Below are positions 49,259 to 58,751 of a stretch of 64,000 bases of DNA, piece by piece (position 1 is the first letter of the stretch; every line of letters starts with the position of its first letter). Under the pieces are notes generated by a model, which was not told the origin of the DNA, did not search any database, and was given only the letters and a program-made list of their open reading frames with translations. Source of the DNA: Sphingobium sp. (GTDB lineage Bacteria > Pseudomonadota > Alphaproteobacteria > Sphingomonadales > Sphingomonadaceae); contig JAGIAA010000011.1 in NCBI GenBank assembly GCA_017745115.1, positions 1 to 64,000 of the forward strand, read 5' to 3'. Both the position numbers and the translations under genes were made by a program.

Positions 49259-50011
49259 ATGACCGGACGCGTCGCCATCGTCACGGGCGCCGGCAGCGGC
49301 ATCGGCCGCGCCGTCGCGCTCGTTCTGTCCGCCAAGGGCTACAAGCTGGTCCTCGCCGGCCGCCGGGCCGAGCCCCTTACCGAAACCGCCACGCTCTGCA
49401 CCGACGCCGCCGTACCGCCGCTCTGCGTCCCGACGGACGTCGCCGACGAAGCGTCGGTCGAGGCGCTGTTCGCGAAGGCGGTCGAGCATTTCGGCCGGGT
49501 CGACTTGCTCTTTAACAATGCCGGTGTGAACGGCGGCCGCTTCGGCATCGAGGATATGCCGCTCGACCGCTTCAAGGAGGTCGTCGATATCAACTTGACC
49601 GGCGTCTTCCTCTGCCTGCGCGAAGCGTTTCGCGTCATGAAGGCGCAGGAGCCGCGCGGCGGGCGCATCATCAACAATGGATCGATCTCCGCCTACAGCC
49701 CCCGCCCCGACACGGCGGCCTACTGCGGCAGCAAGCATGGCGTGCTCGGGCTCACCAAGATCGGCAGCCTCGAGGGGCGGCGCCATGACATCGCCGTTGG
49801 GCAGATCGACATTGGCAATGCCGCGAGTGTCTTCTCGGAAGCCTTTGCCCGCGGCGTGCCGCAGGCGGACGGCTCGCTGCGGCCCGAACCTGTAATGGAT
49901 GCGAGCGTCGTCGGCGAAAGCGTGGCCTATATGGACAGCCTGCCGATCGATGCGAACGTGCAGTTTCTCACGGTGATGCCGACCAAGATGCCGTTCATCG
50001 GGCGGGGATAA
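49259..50011 (+). CDS. Short-chain dehydrogenase/reductase
   Basis: A 250-residue classical SDR. Cofactor loop [15 protein letters not shown] region [11 protein letters not shown], catalytic Ser in NNGSIS and Y-x3-K in YCGSKHG. After the active site, the substrate loop is short. It starts one base after the UPF0145 stop, so the genes are likely co-transcribed. Substrate unknown. Confidence 0.88.
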   Translation: MTGRVAIVTGAGSGIGRAVALVLSAKGYKLVLAGRRAEPLTETATLCTDAAVPPLCVPTDVADEASVEALFAKAVEHFGRVDLLFNNAGVNGGRFGIEDMPLDRFKEVVDINLTGVFLCLREAFRVMKAQEPRGGRIINNGSISAYSPRPDTAAYCGSKHGVLGLTKIGSLEGRRHDIAVGQIDIGNAASVFSEAFARGVPQADGSLRPEPVMDASVVGESVAYMDSLPIDANVQFLTVMPTKMPFIGRG

Positions 50012-50031
50012 CGCCCGCTTCCATTCAAACA

Positions 50032-50139
50032 CCGTTCGTGCTGAGCTTGTCGAAGCACGTTCTCTTGTTCTTGAAGAAGGAAGGGAACGCCCTTCGACAT
50101 TCGAGCGAGTTACGCGCCTCGCTCGAACAGGACGAACGG
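50032..50139. repeat. Dispersed palindromic repeat, copy B
   Basis: The left arm CCGTTCGTGCTGAGCTTG is intact. The right arm (CCCTTCGACA, then CAGGACGAACGG) is split at 50100-50127 by a 28-bp palindrome. The right end supplies CGGAAG, the ribosome site of the GNAT gene starting at 50150. Confidence 0.9.
50100..50127. repeat. 28-bp palindrome nested in repeat copy B
   Basis: Ten-base arms TTCGAGCGAG and CTCGCTCGAA around TTACGCGC. Read in reverse it matches the insert in copy A (arms TTYGARCGAG, spacer 6 of 8 alike) and also replaces AGCT. Confidence 0.85.
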
Positions 50140-50149
50140 AAGTTTGGAT

Positions 50150-50644
50150 ATGAGTTTTTCAATTCGCCCAGCCACCCCCTCAGATGCCGCTCGCTGCGCC
50201 GAGATTTACCGGCCGTTCGTCACCGACAATTGGGTGAGCTTCGAGACCGATCCGCCCGACGCGGCCGAAATGGCCGCGCGGATCGTCGCCTATTCGGCAA
50301 GCCACGCCTGGCTGGTTGCCGAAGCTTCATCCGGCGTGATCGCCGGCTATGCCTATGGCAGCCCGCACCGCACCCGCGCCGCCTATGCGACCTCCGCCGA
50401 TGTTGCGGTCTATGTCGATCCGGCCTTCGCTCGCCAGGGTATCGGCCGCATGCTCTATGAGGCGCTGTTTCCGCTCCTCAGGGACAAGTGGAGCCATGCC
50501 GCCTTTGCCGGCATCGCCCTGCCCAATCCGGGCAGCATCGGCCTGCACGAGGCAATGGGTTTCACGCCGATCGGCGTCTATCGCGAAGTCGGCTGGAAGA
50601 TGGACGGCTGGCGCGATGTCGGATGGTGGCAGCGCCTGCTCTAA
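50150..50644 (+). CDS. GNAT N-acetyltransferase, phosphinothricin acetyltransferase-like
   Basis: A 164-residue acetyltransferase. It opens FSIRPATPSDAARCAEIYRP; the acetyl-CoA loop is ARQGIGRMLYEAL, and NPGSIGLHEAMGFTPIGVYREVGWKMDGW matches the PAT/YncA subgroup, which acetylates amino acid analogues. The ATG at 50150 uses CGGAAG contributed by the repeat copy B; a TTG two codons earlier is open. Confidence 0.9.
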   Translation: MSFSIRPATPSDAARCAEIYRPFVTDNWVSFETDPPDAAEMAARIVAYSASHAWLVAEASSGVIAGYAYGSPHRTRAAYATSADVAVYVDPAFARQGIGRMLYEALFPLLRDKWSHAAFAGIALPNPGSIGLHEAMGFTPIGVYREVGWKMDGWRDVGWWQRLL

Positions 50645-50940
50645 GAGCCCGGGGTCGCATGCCAGCCGCCGCCGTCGATCCGGGCGTTCCCCGTCCGGTC
50701 GATCCACGCATCATCCCGAAGCTGCTGCCACCGGCACGTGAAGCCTCTTGCCGCTTCCGCGCAGCGGAGTGAGCGGATGTCGCTCGCAGCGACCCTGCCG
50801 GTGCCGGTTTTCGAGAGTGCCTCCGCCAGCTCCGCGCGGCTCGGCCCCGTGCTCCGCTGGCTCCAGGCCAGGACGATCCCCACGAGAAGCGCGATCGCCA
50901 GCGCCGGCAGCGCCTTCAGCGATCCGGGCGTGCCGCTCAC
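50641..50940 (-). CDS. Small membrane-anchored hypothetical protein
   Basis: A 99-residue protein with one N-terminal membrane helix (LKALPALAIALLVGIVLAW), then a soluble part with two cysteines (LRCAEAARGFTCRWQQL) that could form a disulfide outside the cytoplasm. It follows the methyltransferase gene by five bases and its end overlaps that of the GNAT gene. Family unknown. Confidence 0.65.
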   Translation of the reverse strand: MSGTPGSLKALPALAIALLVGIVLAWSQRSTGPSRAELAEALSKTGTGRVAASDIRSLRCAEAARGFTCRWQQLRDDAWIDRTGNARIDGGGWHATPGS

Positions 50941-50945
50941 GGCCT

Positions 50946-51611
50946 TCAGCCCGGCTCGTAGCGGCTGATCTCGATGCCTTGGCCGACCGGCAGGAGTACG
51001 CTCGTGATGCCTGGCTTGGCGCGAACGGCGCGGCCGTAACGGTCCACCTCCGGACCGCCCGGGACGATCATATTGTCCGCGACGATGATCGCGCCCGGGC
51101 TGAGCCGTGGAAAGAAGGCCTCCAGGCAGGGAACGTACATGTCCTTCCAGAGATCGAGCAGGATGAGGTCGAACGTGCCCGGCAGACTCTCGATCAGGCT
51201 GACCGCGTCCCCGACCAGGAAATCGACATGCTCGGCTAGGCCCGCCCGCTCCGCCATTTCGCGCGCGTGGTTCGACTTGTAGTCGTGCAGTTCCAGCGTC
51301 GTCAGCCGGCCCCCGGTGGCGCGCGCCGCTTCGGCGAGCCAGATGCCCGAATAGCCATAGGACGTCCCGATCTCGAGGATGCGCGGCGTCTCCAGGCTCT
51401 TGGCAAGGATGTTGATGAGGATGCCGACCTCCTCGCCGACCGTCAGCAGCTGCGTATCGCGCCAGCCGATGCCCTGCATCAGTGTCGGATTCTCCTGCCG
51501 GGCGCGGCGCTCGTCGGCGATACGGGCATTATAGAGATCGAGCACGGCGAGGATCTTTTCGTCGGTGATGATGCTCGTGGCATTGCTCGGCTGCGCCTGC
51601 ACGTCGCTCAT
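50946..51611 (-). CDS. SAM-dependent O-methyltransferase
   Basis: A 221-residue class I methyltransferase of the catechol-O-methyltransferase-like group. SAM loop ILEIGTSYGYSGIWLA, then LTTLELHDYKSNHA, and the metal/substrate region DLILLDLWKDMYVPCLEAFF with VADNMIVPGG. AAAGGAG precedes the ATG. It follows the epimerase gene by 14 bases. Substrate unknown. Confidence 0.85.
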   Translation of the reverse strand: MSDVQAQPSNATSIITDEKILAVLDLYNARIADERRARQENPTLMQGIGWRDTQLLTVGEEVGILINILAKSLETPRILEIGTSYGYSGIWLAEAARATGGRLTTLELHDYKSNHAREMAERAGLAEHVDFLVGDAVSLIESLPGTFDLILLDLWKDMYVPCLEAFFPRLSPGAIIVADNMIVPGGPEVDRYGRAVRAKPGITSVLLPVGQGIEISRYEPG

Positions 51612-51625
51612 CTCTTATGCTCCTT

Positions 51626-52606
51626 TCAATCGACCGGATAAGGTCCTTCGGCGAAGACCTCGTCATGATAGCCCTTGGCGCCGATCGCCCGAGCAAGGTC
51701 GCTTCGGAAATCCTGCCCGTTCTTAAGGCATTGCAGGCCGTTCTTGAAGTCGTACCGCGGCGTCCAGCCGAGGTCCGTCCGTGCCCGGACATTGCTGTAG
51801 ACCCGGTCGATCCGGTCGAGGAACGACCAGCCGCGCGCCTCGAACACCGCTTCCACCTCTGGGAAGAGACGCGTGATGACCGATCGCGCGTCGCGATGCA
51901 GTTCGCCCAGATCCGCCTGCGAAAAAGGCGTGGTTGCCGAGACGATATAGCGCCCGAAACCGATCGCGCTTGCCCGCTCCAGCGCCGCCAGATGCGCGCT
52001 TGCCATGTCGGCGATATCGCCGCGCCGGTAGAGCAGCTCGAGCAGCTGGATATTGTCGCGGGTGAACCTCGTGCGCGTCGTTTCCTGGTCGTCGTCTTCG
52101 GGAAAGAAGCGCGACGTGCGCAGGATGATCGTCGGCAAGCGATGCTTGCTCGCGAACATCTCGCAGAGATGCTCGGCCGCAAGCTTGGTTGCGCCATAGA
52201 TGTTCTTCGGGATCGGCATGACATCTTCGTCGATCCAGACCGCCGGGTCGCTCGGCCCCGGCTTCATGGCATTGCCGAAGGTGCTGGTCGTGCTGGTGAA
52301 CACGAAGGCCTCGACGCCCTGCCGCACCGCTTCTTCCAGCAACGCCAGCGTGCCGCTCACATTGGTATCGATGAAGTCCTGCGCGCTGTGGGTGGCGACG
52401 TGCGGCTTGTGCAACGTTGCACAGTGCAGGACGGCTGTCACGCCTGCCATCGCCGCGCGCACGGTCTCGCGATCGGCGACGGAGCCAATGATGTCGGTAT
52501 AGGGCGATGCCTTGATATCGAGCCCGCGTGCCGGCCTTCCCTTTGCCCGCAGCAGCCGCAGCAGTGCCTCGCCCAAATGGCCGGCACTGCCCGTCACCAA
52601 GATCAT
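51626..52606 (-). CDS. NAD-dependent epimerase/dehydratase (extended SDR)
   Basis: A 326-residue extended SDR with the cofactor loop VTGSAGHLGEALL, DIKASPYTDIIGSVAD and Y-x3-K in YGATKLAAE. The family includes nucleotide-sugar epimerases and other reductases; the C-domain gives no clear substrate. It lies downstream of grpE (28-base gap) and upstream of the methyltransferase. Confidence 0.85.
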   Translation of the reverse strand: MILVTGSAGHLGEALLRLLRAKGRPARGLDIKASPYTDIIGSVADRETVRAAMAGVTAVLHCATLHKPHVATHSAQDFIDTNVSGTLALLEEAVRQGVEAFVFTSTTSTFGNAMKPGPSDPAVWIDEDVMPIPKNIYGATKLAAEHLCEMFASKHRLPTIILRTSRFFPEDDDQETTRTRFTRDNIQLLELLYRRGDIADMASAHLAALERASAIGFGRYIVSATTPFSQADLGELHRDARSVITRLFPEVEAVFEARGWSFLDRIDRVYSNVRARTDLGWTPRYDFKNGLQCLKNGQDFRSDLARAIGAKGYHDEVFAEGPYPVD

Positions 52607-52634
52607 CCCGTTCCCCTTTTTGCGTGTTCCCGGA

Positions 52635-53195
52635 TCAATCCGGCGCTTTGGCGACGGCGACCAGCGCGGGGCGCAGGAGCCGGTCCTTGATCGTGTAGCC
52701 CGCCTGAAGCTCCTGCACGATCGTCCCGGACGGAGCGTCCGCCGACGGCACTTCGATCATCGCCTGGTGCCTGTTCGGGTCGAGCACTTCGCCCATCGAC
52801 TCGAACTTCTCGATGCCATGCTTGCGGAAGGCGCTTTCCAGCTCCTTGGCGGTCGCTTCGAGTCCGGTCACGAGGCCCTTGAACTTCTCGTCGTCGCGCA
52901 GCTCGATCGGGATGGTGCCCAGCGCACGCGCCAGATTGTCGGCAACCGAGAGCACGTCGCGTGCCATCGCGGTCGCTGCATAAGCGCGCGCGTCCTGCAG
53001 CTCCTTCTCCAGGCGGCGGCGGACATTCTGCGTGTCCGCCATCGCATAGAGGCTTTCCTGCTTGGCGGTCTCGAGCGCGGCTTCGAGCGCCGCGATCCGC
53101 GTCTGCGCATCGTCCGCGCCTGCATTCGGCGCCTCGGCGGCTGGGGCTTCGTTCATCGCTTCGCTTTCGTCGTTCACGTCGCTCATATCTTCCAT
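52635..53195 (-). CDS. grpE: GrpE, nucleotide exchange factor of DnaK
   Basis: A 186-residue co-chaperone that releases ADP from DnaK. Acidic N-tail, long coiled coil (RIAALEAALETAKQESLYAM, then QNVRRRLEKELQDAR) and the C-terminal beta domain (DPNRHQAMIEVPSADAP, GYTIKDRLLRPALVAVAK). It follows hrcA by 25 bases, the common alphaproteobacterial order. No CIRCE operator is visible upstream of the pair. Confidence 0.95.
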   Translation of the reverse strand: MEDMSDVNDESEAMNEAPAAEAPNAGADDAQTRIAALEAALETAKQESLYAMADTQNVRRRLEKELQDARAYAATAMARDVLSVADNLARALGTIPIELRDDEKFKGLVTGLEATAKELESAFRKHGIEKFESMGEVLDPNRHQAMIEVPSADAPSGTIVQELQAGYTIKDRLLRPALVAVAKAPD

Positions 53196-53220
53196 CGTTT
53201 GTCCGGTTATTCCGTTCCGC

Positions 53221-54264
53221 TCATTGCATCAGGCGAGACAGGGTCTGGGCCGTAAAGTCCACCATGGGGACGACCCGCGCATAGTTCAACCTTGTCGGGC
53301 CGATCACGCCGACCACGCCGACGACCTGGCCGCCCGGCCCACGGTAAGGCGCGGCTATGACCGAAGAACCGCTCAGGGAAAAGAGCTTGTTCTCCGATCC
53401 GATGAAAATCCGCGTCGCCGCCCCCGTGCGCGCGCTGTCGAGCAGGCGCGCGATCTCGCTCTTGCCTTCAAGCTCTTCGAGCAGCTGGCGCACGCGCTCC
53501 AGGTCACCCGCGGCCTGTGCGTCGATGAGATTGGCCTGGCCACGCACGATCAGCACGGGGCGATCCGCCGTATCGCGGCTCCACGCCGCGAGCCCTCGTG
53601 CCACGAGGTCGCGCGAGGCTTCGTCCAGCGCATGCTCATCGTCTTCGATCTGGCGTGCCAGCAGGGCCTGCGCCTCGAAAAGCGTGCGGCCGGAGAGATG
53701 TGCGGTCAGATAATTCGCCGCCTCCGCCAGCATGGACGGGGTCGTCCCTGGCACCAGCTCGACAACGCGGTTCTCGACGCTGCCGTCCGTTCCGACCAGG
53801 ACCGCAAGCGCCTGCGTGTTCGAGAGCCAGGCGAAACCGAACTGCTTCACGACGGCTTCGCGGCGCGGCACCATGACGAGTCCGGCACAGGCCGACAGGC
53901 CGGAGAGCAAGGCGGATGCGGTGTTGAGTGCGTTTTCGATAGGCCCCTCGCCACTAAGCTCGCGCTCGATCGTGCGGCGATCCTCCTCGCTTGGCTCGGC
54001 AACCTGCATCATCGCGTCGACGAACAGGCGCAGGCCCGTCTCGGTCGGCATCCGACCCGCCGAGGTATGCGGCGCCGCGAGCAGCCCGGCTTCCTCCAGA
54101 TCCTGCATCACATTGCGGATCGAAGCCGGTGAGAGATTGAGGCCGGGCAGGCGGCTGATCGTGCGCGAGCCGACCGGCGCGCCTTGGCCCAGATAGGACT
54201 CGACGACGAGCCGGAAGATGTCGCGCGCACGGTCTGAAAGGGCGAGCAGAGGCTGATCGGACAT
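53221..54264 (-). CDS. hrcA: HrcA, heat-shock repressor
   Basis: A 347-residue repressor with the N-terminal winged helix (ESYLGQGAPVGSRTIS, SPASIRNVMQDLEEAGLL, HTSAGRMPTETGLRLFV) and the GAF-like C-domain (ENKLFSLSGSSVIAAPY, GVVGVIGPTRLNYARVVPMV). In the family it binds the CIRCE element to repress groESL and is tuned by GroEL. No CIRCE copy is seen here, so its targets lie elsewhere. Confidence 0.95.
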   Translation of the reverse strand: MSDQPLLALSDRARDIFRLVVESYLGQGAPVGSRTISRLPGLNLSPASIRNVMQDLEEAGLLAAPHTSAGRMPTETGLRLFVDAMMQVAEPSEEDRRTIERELSGEGPIENALNTASALLSGLSACAGLVMVPRREAVVKQFGFAWLSNTQALAVLVGTDGSVENRVVELVPGTTPSMLAEAANYLTAHLSGRTLFEAQALLARQIEDDEHALDEASRDLVARGLAAWSRDTADRPVLIVRGQANLIDAQAAGDLERVRQLLEELEGKSEIARLLDSARTGAATRIFIGSENKLFSLSGSSVIAAPYRGPGGQVVGVVGVIGPTRLNYARVVPMVDFTAQTLSRLMQ

Positions 54265-54349
54265 CGCTCTTAGCTAGGTGTTCACTGGACATTCCTCAAC
54301 CGGGAAGTAGAGCTTTGCCTGTTGAAGGGATTGGCTGGACGGGGGGACG

Positions 54350-55843
54350 TTGACCTTGAACGACGAGATAGCGCGACCGCGCTCCAGCGCTCTCCTCTGG
54401 GCGCTGCTGTTCTTCCTCGCCAATCTGGCCTTCCTCGTCGCGTTCGCGGATCGCGACGGCTATGAGGGCGACGACATCAACAGCGTCGTGCCGATGGCGC
54501 ATCTGACCCTGGCGAAGCACGGGCTGCTCGTCATCTACCGTTATGCGTGGCAGCCGCTGTCCTATGAGCTGGGGGCGCTGATCTGGTCGTGGTTCGGGAC
54601 GCCGACCGCGGTGTTCCTGATGGCGCCGGTGGCCGGCGCGCTGACTCTCGGCCTGCTGATCTACTGGCTGTCCCGAGAAGGGAGATCGCCATCCACCGTG
54701 CCGATCGCGCTCGTCGCTTTGCTCGGCGTGCCGGAACTCTGGTTTTCCGCGCTCTATTACAACTCCACCATTCTCGGCATGCCGTTGCTCGCGCTGGCTA
54801 TCCTGCTGGTGCGCCGCCACCCGCATCCCGTCTCGGCCCTGCTCGCCGGCCTGCTCACAGGCGCCGCCGTGCTGCTGCGGATGGACTTCATCCTGATTTG
54901 CCCCCTGCTTGCCATCGCCGCTTGGCCGCGCGGCGAAGGCCTTTCCAAGCCAATCCTGGTCGCTCTTGGCGTCGTTGCCGCGCTTGCGATCGGCTATTTC
55001 ACGGGCATTCTCGATGTGCAGGCCGTTATCGAGACCCAGCGCATGAGCGTTGCAGAGATCAGCGCCAATGCCCATCTGCCCGGCTGGGACCTCCGCACGA
55101 AGCTGAGCGTCGCCTCGGTGTCGCTCAGTCCGGTCGGGTGGCTGTTGTTCCTCATCGGCACGCCGGTGGCACTGATCCATGCCGCGACGAAACGGGATTG
55201 GCGCGCTCTGGGCTGGCTCATCGCCGCAGTAATCAGCGCCTATCCGATGCTCAATATATTGAGCCCCAAATATATCTTGCCGGAAGCGCCGTTTCTCGCG
55301 CTGCTTTTCGTCCATGCGCTGGACAAGCTCTCACCGTGGCTATCCTCCGGGCGCGAAAAGGCGGCGTTCGGCGCGCTGGCACTGCTGGCCTTGGTGCCGG
55401 TGTTCGTCTCGCTGTCGCTCACCAAACGTCCGCCGTTCCTGGTCCCCGGCCTGCTCGCCACAAAGCCGGTCGGAACCCATGACGGCTCGCGCAGCTATGG
55501 CGGCTATCTCTGGCTGGCGATGGCCACGGACGGCCCTCAGGCCCAGGATGCGAAGCAGAAGCAGGCGGCCGCGCTCGCTGCCTCGCTGCTCGGACCCAAG
55601 GGCGGCAACGTCGTCTTTCTCGGCGGCGAGAATGTCTTCGACCCTGGCGGCATGGGCTGGCGCCATCTCCAGCTCCTGCTCGCGCGGCGCGGGATCATTG
55701 GCAGCTATACCGGTCCCCACATGCTGCGGTTCGACCTGGGCAACGGACGCTGGCTCATCCTCGGACGCGCCATGCCGGACGGGCTCGCCGACCGAACCTA
55801 CCAGCTGATCGACCTGCGGACGCCGACCGATCTCTACCGCTGA
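54350..55843 (+). CDS. GT-C superfamily membrane glycosyltransferase-like protein
   Basis: A 497-residue protein with about ten membrane helices. The first periplasmic loop has DRDGYEGDDINS, an acidic motif of the kind used by polyprenyl-phosphate-sugar-dependent GT-C enzymes (ArnT/PMT-like). A soluble C-terminal part follows. The start is a TTG at 54350 with GGGGGG upstream; a later TTG is near. It is convergent with the EamA and UbiA-HAD genes, and together they look like a lipid-linked sugar cassette. Confidence 0.65.
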   Translation: MTLNDEIARPRSSALLWALLFFLANLAFLVAFADRDGYEGDDINSVVPMAHLTLAKHGLLVIYRYAWQPLSYELGALIWSWFGTPTAVFLMAPVAGALTLGLLIYWLSREGRSPSTVPIALVALLGVPELWFSALYYNSTILGMPLLALAILLVRRHPHPVSALLAGLLTGAAVLLRMDFILICPLLAIAAWPRGEGLSKPILVALGVVAALAIGYFTGILDVQAVIETQRMSVAEISANAHLPGWDLRTKLSVASVSLSPVGWLLFLIGTPVALIHAATKRDWRALGWLIAAVISAYPMLNILSPKYILPEAPFLALLFVHALDKLSPWLSSGREKAAFGALALLALVPVFVSLSLTKRPPFLVPGLLATKPVGTHDGSRSYGGYLWLAMATDGPQAQDAKQKQAAALAASLLGPKGGNVVFLGGENVFDPGGMGWRHLQLLLARRGIIGSYTGPHMLRFDLGNGRWLILGRAMPDGLADRTYQLIDLRTPTDLYR

Positions 55844-55852
55844 ACAGCTTGC

Positions 55853-56224
55853 TCAGGCGCTCTGGGCGACGACGAAGACGCCGGCGCAGATCAGGATGAG
55901 TCCGAAAGCGCGCATCAGGGAGACGGTCTCGCCGAGAAAGACCACGCCGCTCGCCGCCGCGACGATATAGCCCAGCGAGGCCAGCGGATAGGCTGCCGAC
56001 ACCGGAATGCGGGAGAGCACGCCAAGCCAGAGCAGGATGCTGCCCGCGAAGCAGAACAGGCCGATCCAGAGATAGAGATTGCCGGCCATGTGCAGCGCCA
56101 AAGTGACCGGTTCATTGAGCGGCGGCAGCGGCGCTGCCGTCAGCATCGCCTTGCGCAGCACGACCTGCGCCGCGGCATTGAGCGTCACGGAAGCGATCAC
56201 AACGAGGAAAAGCACGGAGGTCAT
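55853..56224 (-). CDS. EamA/SMR-type small membrane transporter
   Basis: A 123-residue protein of four helices (VLFLVVIASVTLNAAAQVVLR, SRIPVSAAYPLASLGYIVAA, GETVSLMRAFGLILICAGV), like one half of an EamA transporter or the ArnE/ArnF flippase subunits. It begins five bases after the UbiA-HAD stop, so it probably flips the lipid-linked sugar made there. Confidence 0.75.
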   Translation of the reverse strand: MTSVLFLVVIASVTLNAAAQVVLRKAMLTAAPLPPLNEPVTLALHMAGNLYLWIGLFCFAGSILLWLGVLSRIPVSAAYPLASLGYIVAAASGVVFLGETVSLMRAFGLILICAGVFVVAQSA

Positions 56225-56229
56225 CGGCG

Positions 56230-57753
56230 TCAGACGTCCGCAATCAGAGTGACAGGCAAATGGATGTATGTCGCCGCGACGAGGATGAGCAGCGCGAAAA
56301 CGCCCAGTTGCTGCGTGATCCGGTCCTTGATGCAGAACACGATCGGATCATCGTCCATATGCCCCCGCCGCGCCATGATCAGGATACGATTGAGGAGGTA
56401 GAGCAGCACGGGGCACAGCAGCCAGAGGATCGCCGGGCTCGCATAGCGCGTCAGCACATAAGGTTGGACGGTGTAGATGCACAGCACGAGCGAAGCGCAG
56501 AAGCTGCTCGCGCTTCCCATCCCCGCCAGCACCTCGATATCGGCGCCAAAATAGCCGCGTCCGCTGATTTTCGCCTCGGCGGTGACCTGTGTGCCCGTAA
56601 GCTCAGCGCAGCGCTTGGCGATGGCGAGCGTCATGAAGGAGAACATCGAGAAGGCAAGCAGCCAGCTCGAGATGGGAATACCGGCCGCGACCGTGCCGGC
56701 GATGATCCGCAACGTGTAGAGCCCCGCCAGCGTGATGACGTCGACCAGCGCCGCCCGCTTCAGCCGGAATGAATAAGCGAGCGTGGTCACCGCATAGATG
56801 GTGAGCATGACGAGGAAGAATGGGGGCAGTAGCAAGGCAAGGCCAAGCGACGCGAGCGAAAGAACCAGCACCGCAATGACGCCGTCGGCGATGGGCACCG
56901 CGCCGCTCGCAAAGGGCCGCTTCTTCTTGCGGGGATGCGCCCGGTCCGTGTCGAGATCCAGCAGGTCGTTGATCATGTAGGTCGCTGATGCGAGTAGCGA
57001 AAAACTGCCGAACCCGATGACGACCTTGCCGAGCAGGTTGAAATCCAGCATCCGATGCGCAGCCGCGATCGACACGAACAACAACAGGTTCTTGAGCCAT
57101 TGATGCGGCCGCGCCGCCTTGAGGAGACCGCGCAGCGTGCCGCGCGTCTCCTCGCTGAAATGCGTGCCCGCCGTCGCGCCGCTGATGCGACCGGCCAGTG
57201 CCTTCCCGCGAGCGCCCGCGAAATGGGCCGTTCGCGCCGTCTTCCAGACCGGAAGGTCGGCGGCATGATCGCCGACATAGTCGTAACCGCCCTCGCCATG
57301 CCGCTCGACGAGCAGCGCGGCCTTGTTGCGGCCCTTGATGTTGACGGAACCGCTCCCTGTCACACCGCTGAACAGGCCGACGTGCGCGGCAACAAGATCG
57401 GCCCAGGCCTGCGGCGAGGCGGTCACGAGATGGATCTCGCGCCCGCGCGCCTGTTCGGCTCGGAGAAATTCGATGAGGTCGGCACGATAGGGCAACAGAT
57501 CGTGGCGCAGCTCCACGCGTTCGGCGAGCTTCGCCTTCAGATTGGCCTTCCCTCCGAGCAGCCACAGGATCATCTGGAGCAGCGCGAAGGGCGAACTCTT
57601 GATATAGCGGAAGACGGCTTCGTGCAGCAGGTCCGTCCGCACCAGCGTGCCGTCCAGATCCACGCAGAGCGGTGCTTCGCCCGGCGCGCCTTGGCCCTTC
57701 CCGGGGGTCGGATCGCGCATTTCCATGTCGTCAGTCATGCTGCCGGACTGCAT
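56230..57753 (-). CDS. HAD phosphatase-UbiA prenyltransferase fusion
   Basis: A 507-residue two-domain protein. Residues 30-200 are a HAD phosphatase (DLDGTLVRTD at 32-41, TASPQAW, YVGDHAADLPVW). Residues about 210-507 are a UbiA membrane domain with ARPHQWLKNLLLF and NDLLDLDTDRAHPRKKKRP, typical of polyprenyl-phosphate phosphoribosyltransferases. The fusion would attach phosphoribose to a polyprenyl phosphate and remove the 5-phosphate, the first two steps to a lipid-linked pentose. The epimerases that would convert ribose to arabinose are not nearby. GAGG precedes the ATG at 57753. Confidence 0.85.
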   Translation of the reverse strand: MQSGSMTDDMEMRDPTPGKGQGAPGEAPLCVDLDGTLVRTDLLHEAVFRYIKSSPFALLQMILWLLGGKANLKAKLAERVELRHDLLPYRADLIEFLRAEQARGREIHLVTASPQAWADLVAAHVGLFSGVTGSGSVNIKGRNKAALLVERHGEGGYDYVGDHAADLPVWKTARTAHFAGARGKALAGRISGATAGTHFSEETRGTLRGLLKAARPHQWLKNLLLFVSIAAAHRMLDFNLLGKVVIGFGSFSLLASATYMINDLLDLDTDRAHPRKKKRPFASGAVPIADGVIAVLVLSLASLGLALLLPPFFLVMLTIYAVTTLAYSFRLKRAALVDVITLAGLYTLRIIAGTVAAGIPISSWLLAFSMFSFMTLAIAKRCAELTGTQVTAEAKISGRGYFGADIEVLAGMGSASSFCASLVLCIYTVQPYVLTRYASPAILWLLCPVLLYLLNRILIMARRGHMDDDPIVFCIKDRITQQLGVFALLILVAATYIHLPVTLIADV

Positions 57754-57927
57754 TCAGGACCTCGACTTCTGCGCGGTTTTCAGGCGGCGGGGTTTCATTG
57801 CCAGTGGCGCCCATCTATGGCAAGCGCAAGTTAAGGTAGGGTTTCGGGCGCCGATTTCTGTCGCTCGCCCATCTTTTCGATCCACATCACCATCAGCGTC
57901 GATACGCTCAACCAGGATATTGTCTTC

Positions 57928-58644
57928 ATGCGCCCATCCGGCCGTTCCCCCGACGAAATGCGTGCCATCACCATGGAACCAGGCTTCACCAAACATGCCG
58001 AGGGATCCTGCTTGGTCAGCTTCGGCGACACGCGCGTGCTGGTGACGGCCAGCGTCGAGGAAAAGGTTCCGCCGTTCCTCCGCGGCAAGGGCGAAGGCTG
58101 GGTGACCGCCGAATATGGCATGCTTCCACGCGCCACCCACACGCGCGGCAGCCGTGAGGCGGCCAAGGGCAAGCAGTCCGGCCGGACGCAGGAAATCCAG
58201 CGGCTGATCGGCCGCTCGCTCCGCGCCGTCGTTGATCTCAAGGCTCTCGGCGAACGCCAGATCACGCTCGATTGCGACGTCATCCAGGCCGATGGCGGCA
58301 CGCGTACGGCCAGCATCTCCGGCGCCTGGGTGGCGCTCCGCATCGCCGTCGACAAGCTCATCGCTTCCGGCGCGCTGACCGTCGATCCGATCCAGGCCAA
58401 GGTCGCGGCCATCTCGTGCGGCATTTATGAGGGCAATCCGGTGCTCGACCTCGACTATATCGAGGACAGCAATGCCCATGCCGACGCCAATTTCGTGCTG
58501 CTCTCCAACGGCAATATCGCCGAAGCCCAGGCGACGGCCGAGGGCGCGACCTATGACGAGGAAGCGCTGCTGCGCTTGCTTCGCCTCGCCCGTATCGGCT
58601 GCGCGAAGATTTTCGAGGCGCAGGACAAGGCGACGGGGCGGTAA
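57928..58644 (+). CDS. rph: Ribonuclease PH
   Basis: A 238-residue phosphorolytic exoribonuclease trimming tRNA 3' ends. [31 protein letters not shown] and [18 protein letters not shown] are diagnostic. It stands upstream of rdgB and hemW, a widespread neighbourhood with hrcA; here the GT-C/EamA/UbiA cassette separates it from hrcA. Confidence 0.96.
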   Translation: MRPSGRSPDEMRAITMEPGFTKHAEGSCLVSFGDTRVLVTASVEEKVPPFLRGKGEGWVTAEYGMLPRATHTRGSREAAKGKQSGRTQEIQRLIGRSLRAVVDLKALGERQITLDCDVIQADGGTRTASISGAWVALRIAVDKLIASGALTVDPIQAKVAAISCGIYEGNPVLDLDYIEDSNAHADANFVLLSNGNIAEAQATAEGATYDEEALLRLLRLARIGCAKIFEAQDKATGR

Positions 58645-58666
58645 TCCCGACAGCGAATTCAAAAAG

Positions 58667-58743
58667 CCGTTCGGGCTGAGCTTGTCGAAGCCCCAACCTT
58701 TTCTTCAAGAAGTAGAGCCCTTCGACGGGCTCAGGGCGAACGG
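58667..58743. repeat. Dispersed palindromic repeat, copy C
   Basis: An uninterrupted copy: CCGTTCGGGCTGAGCTTG on the left, CCCTTCGACGGGCTCAGGG and CGAACGG on the right. It lies between rph and rdgB, and its right end provides CGGAG, the ribosome site of rdgB. Confidence 0.92.
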
Positions 58744-58751
58744 AGTTTGAA

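Noticed and set aside
54265..54349. CIRCE operator upstream of hrcA-grpE
   Set aside because: No TTAGCACTC-N9-GAGTGCTAA-like inverted repeat is present.
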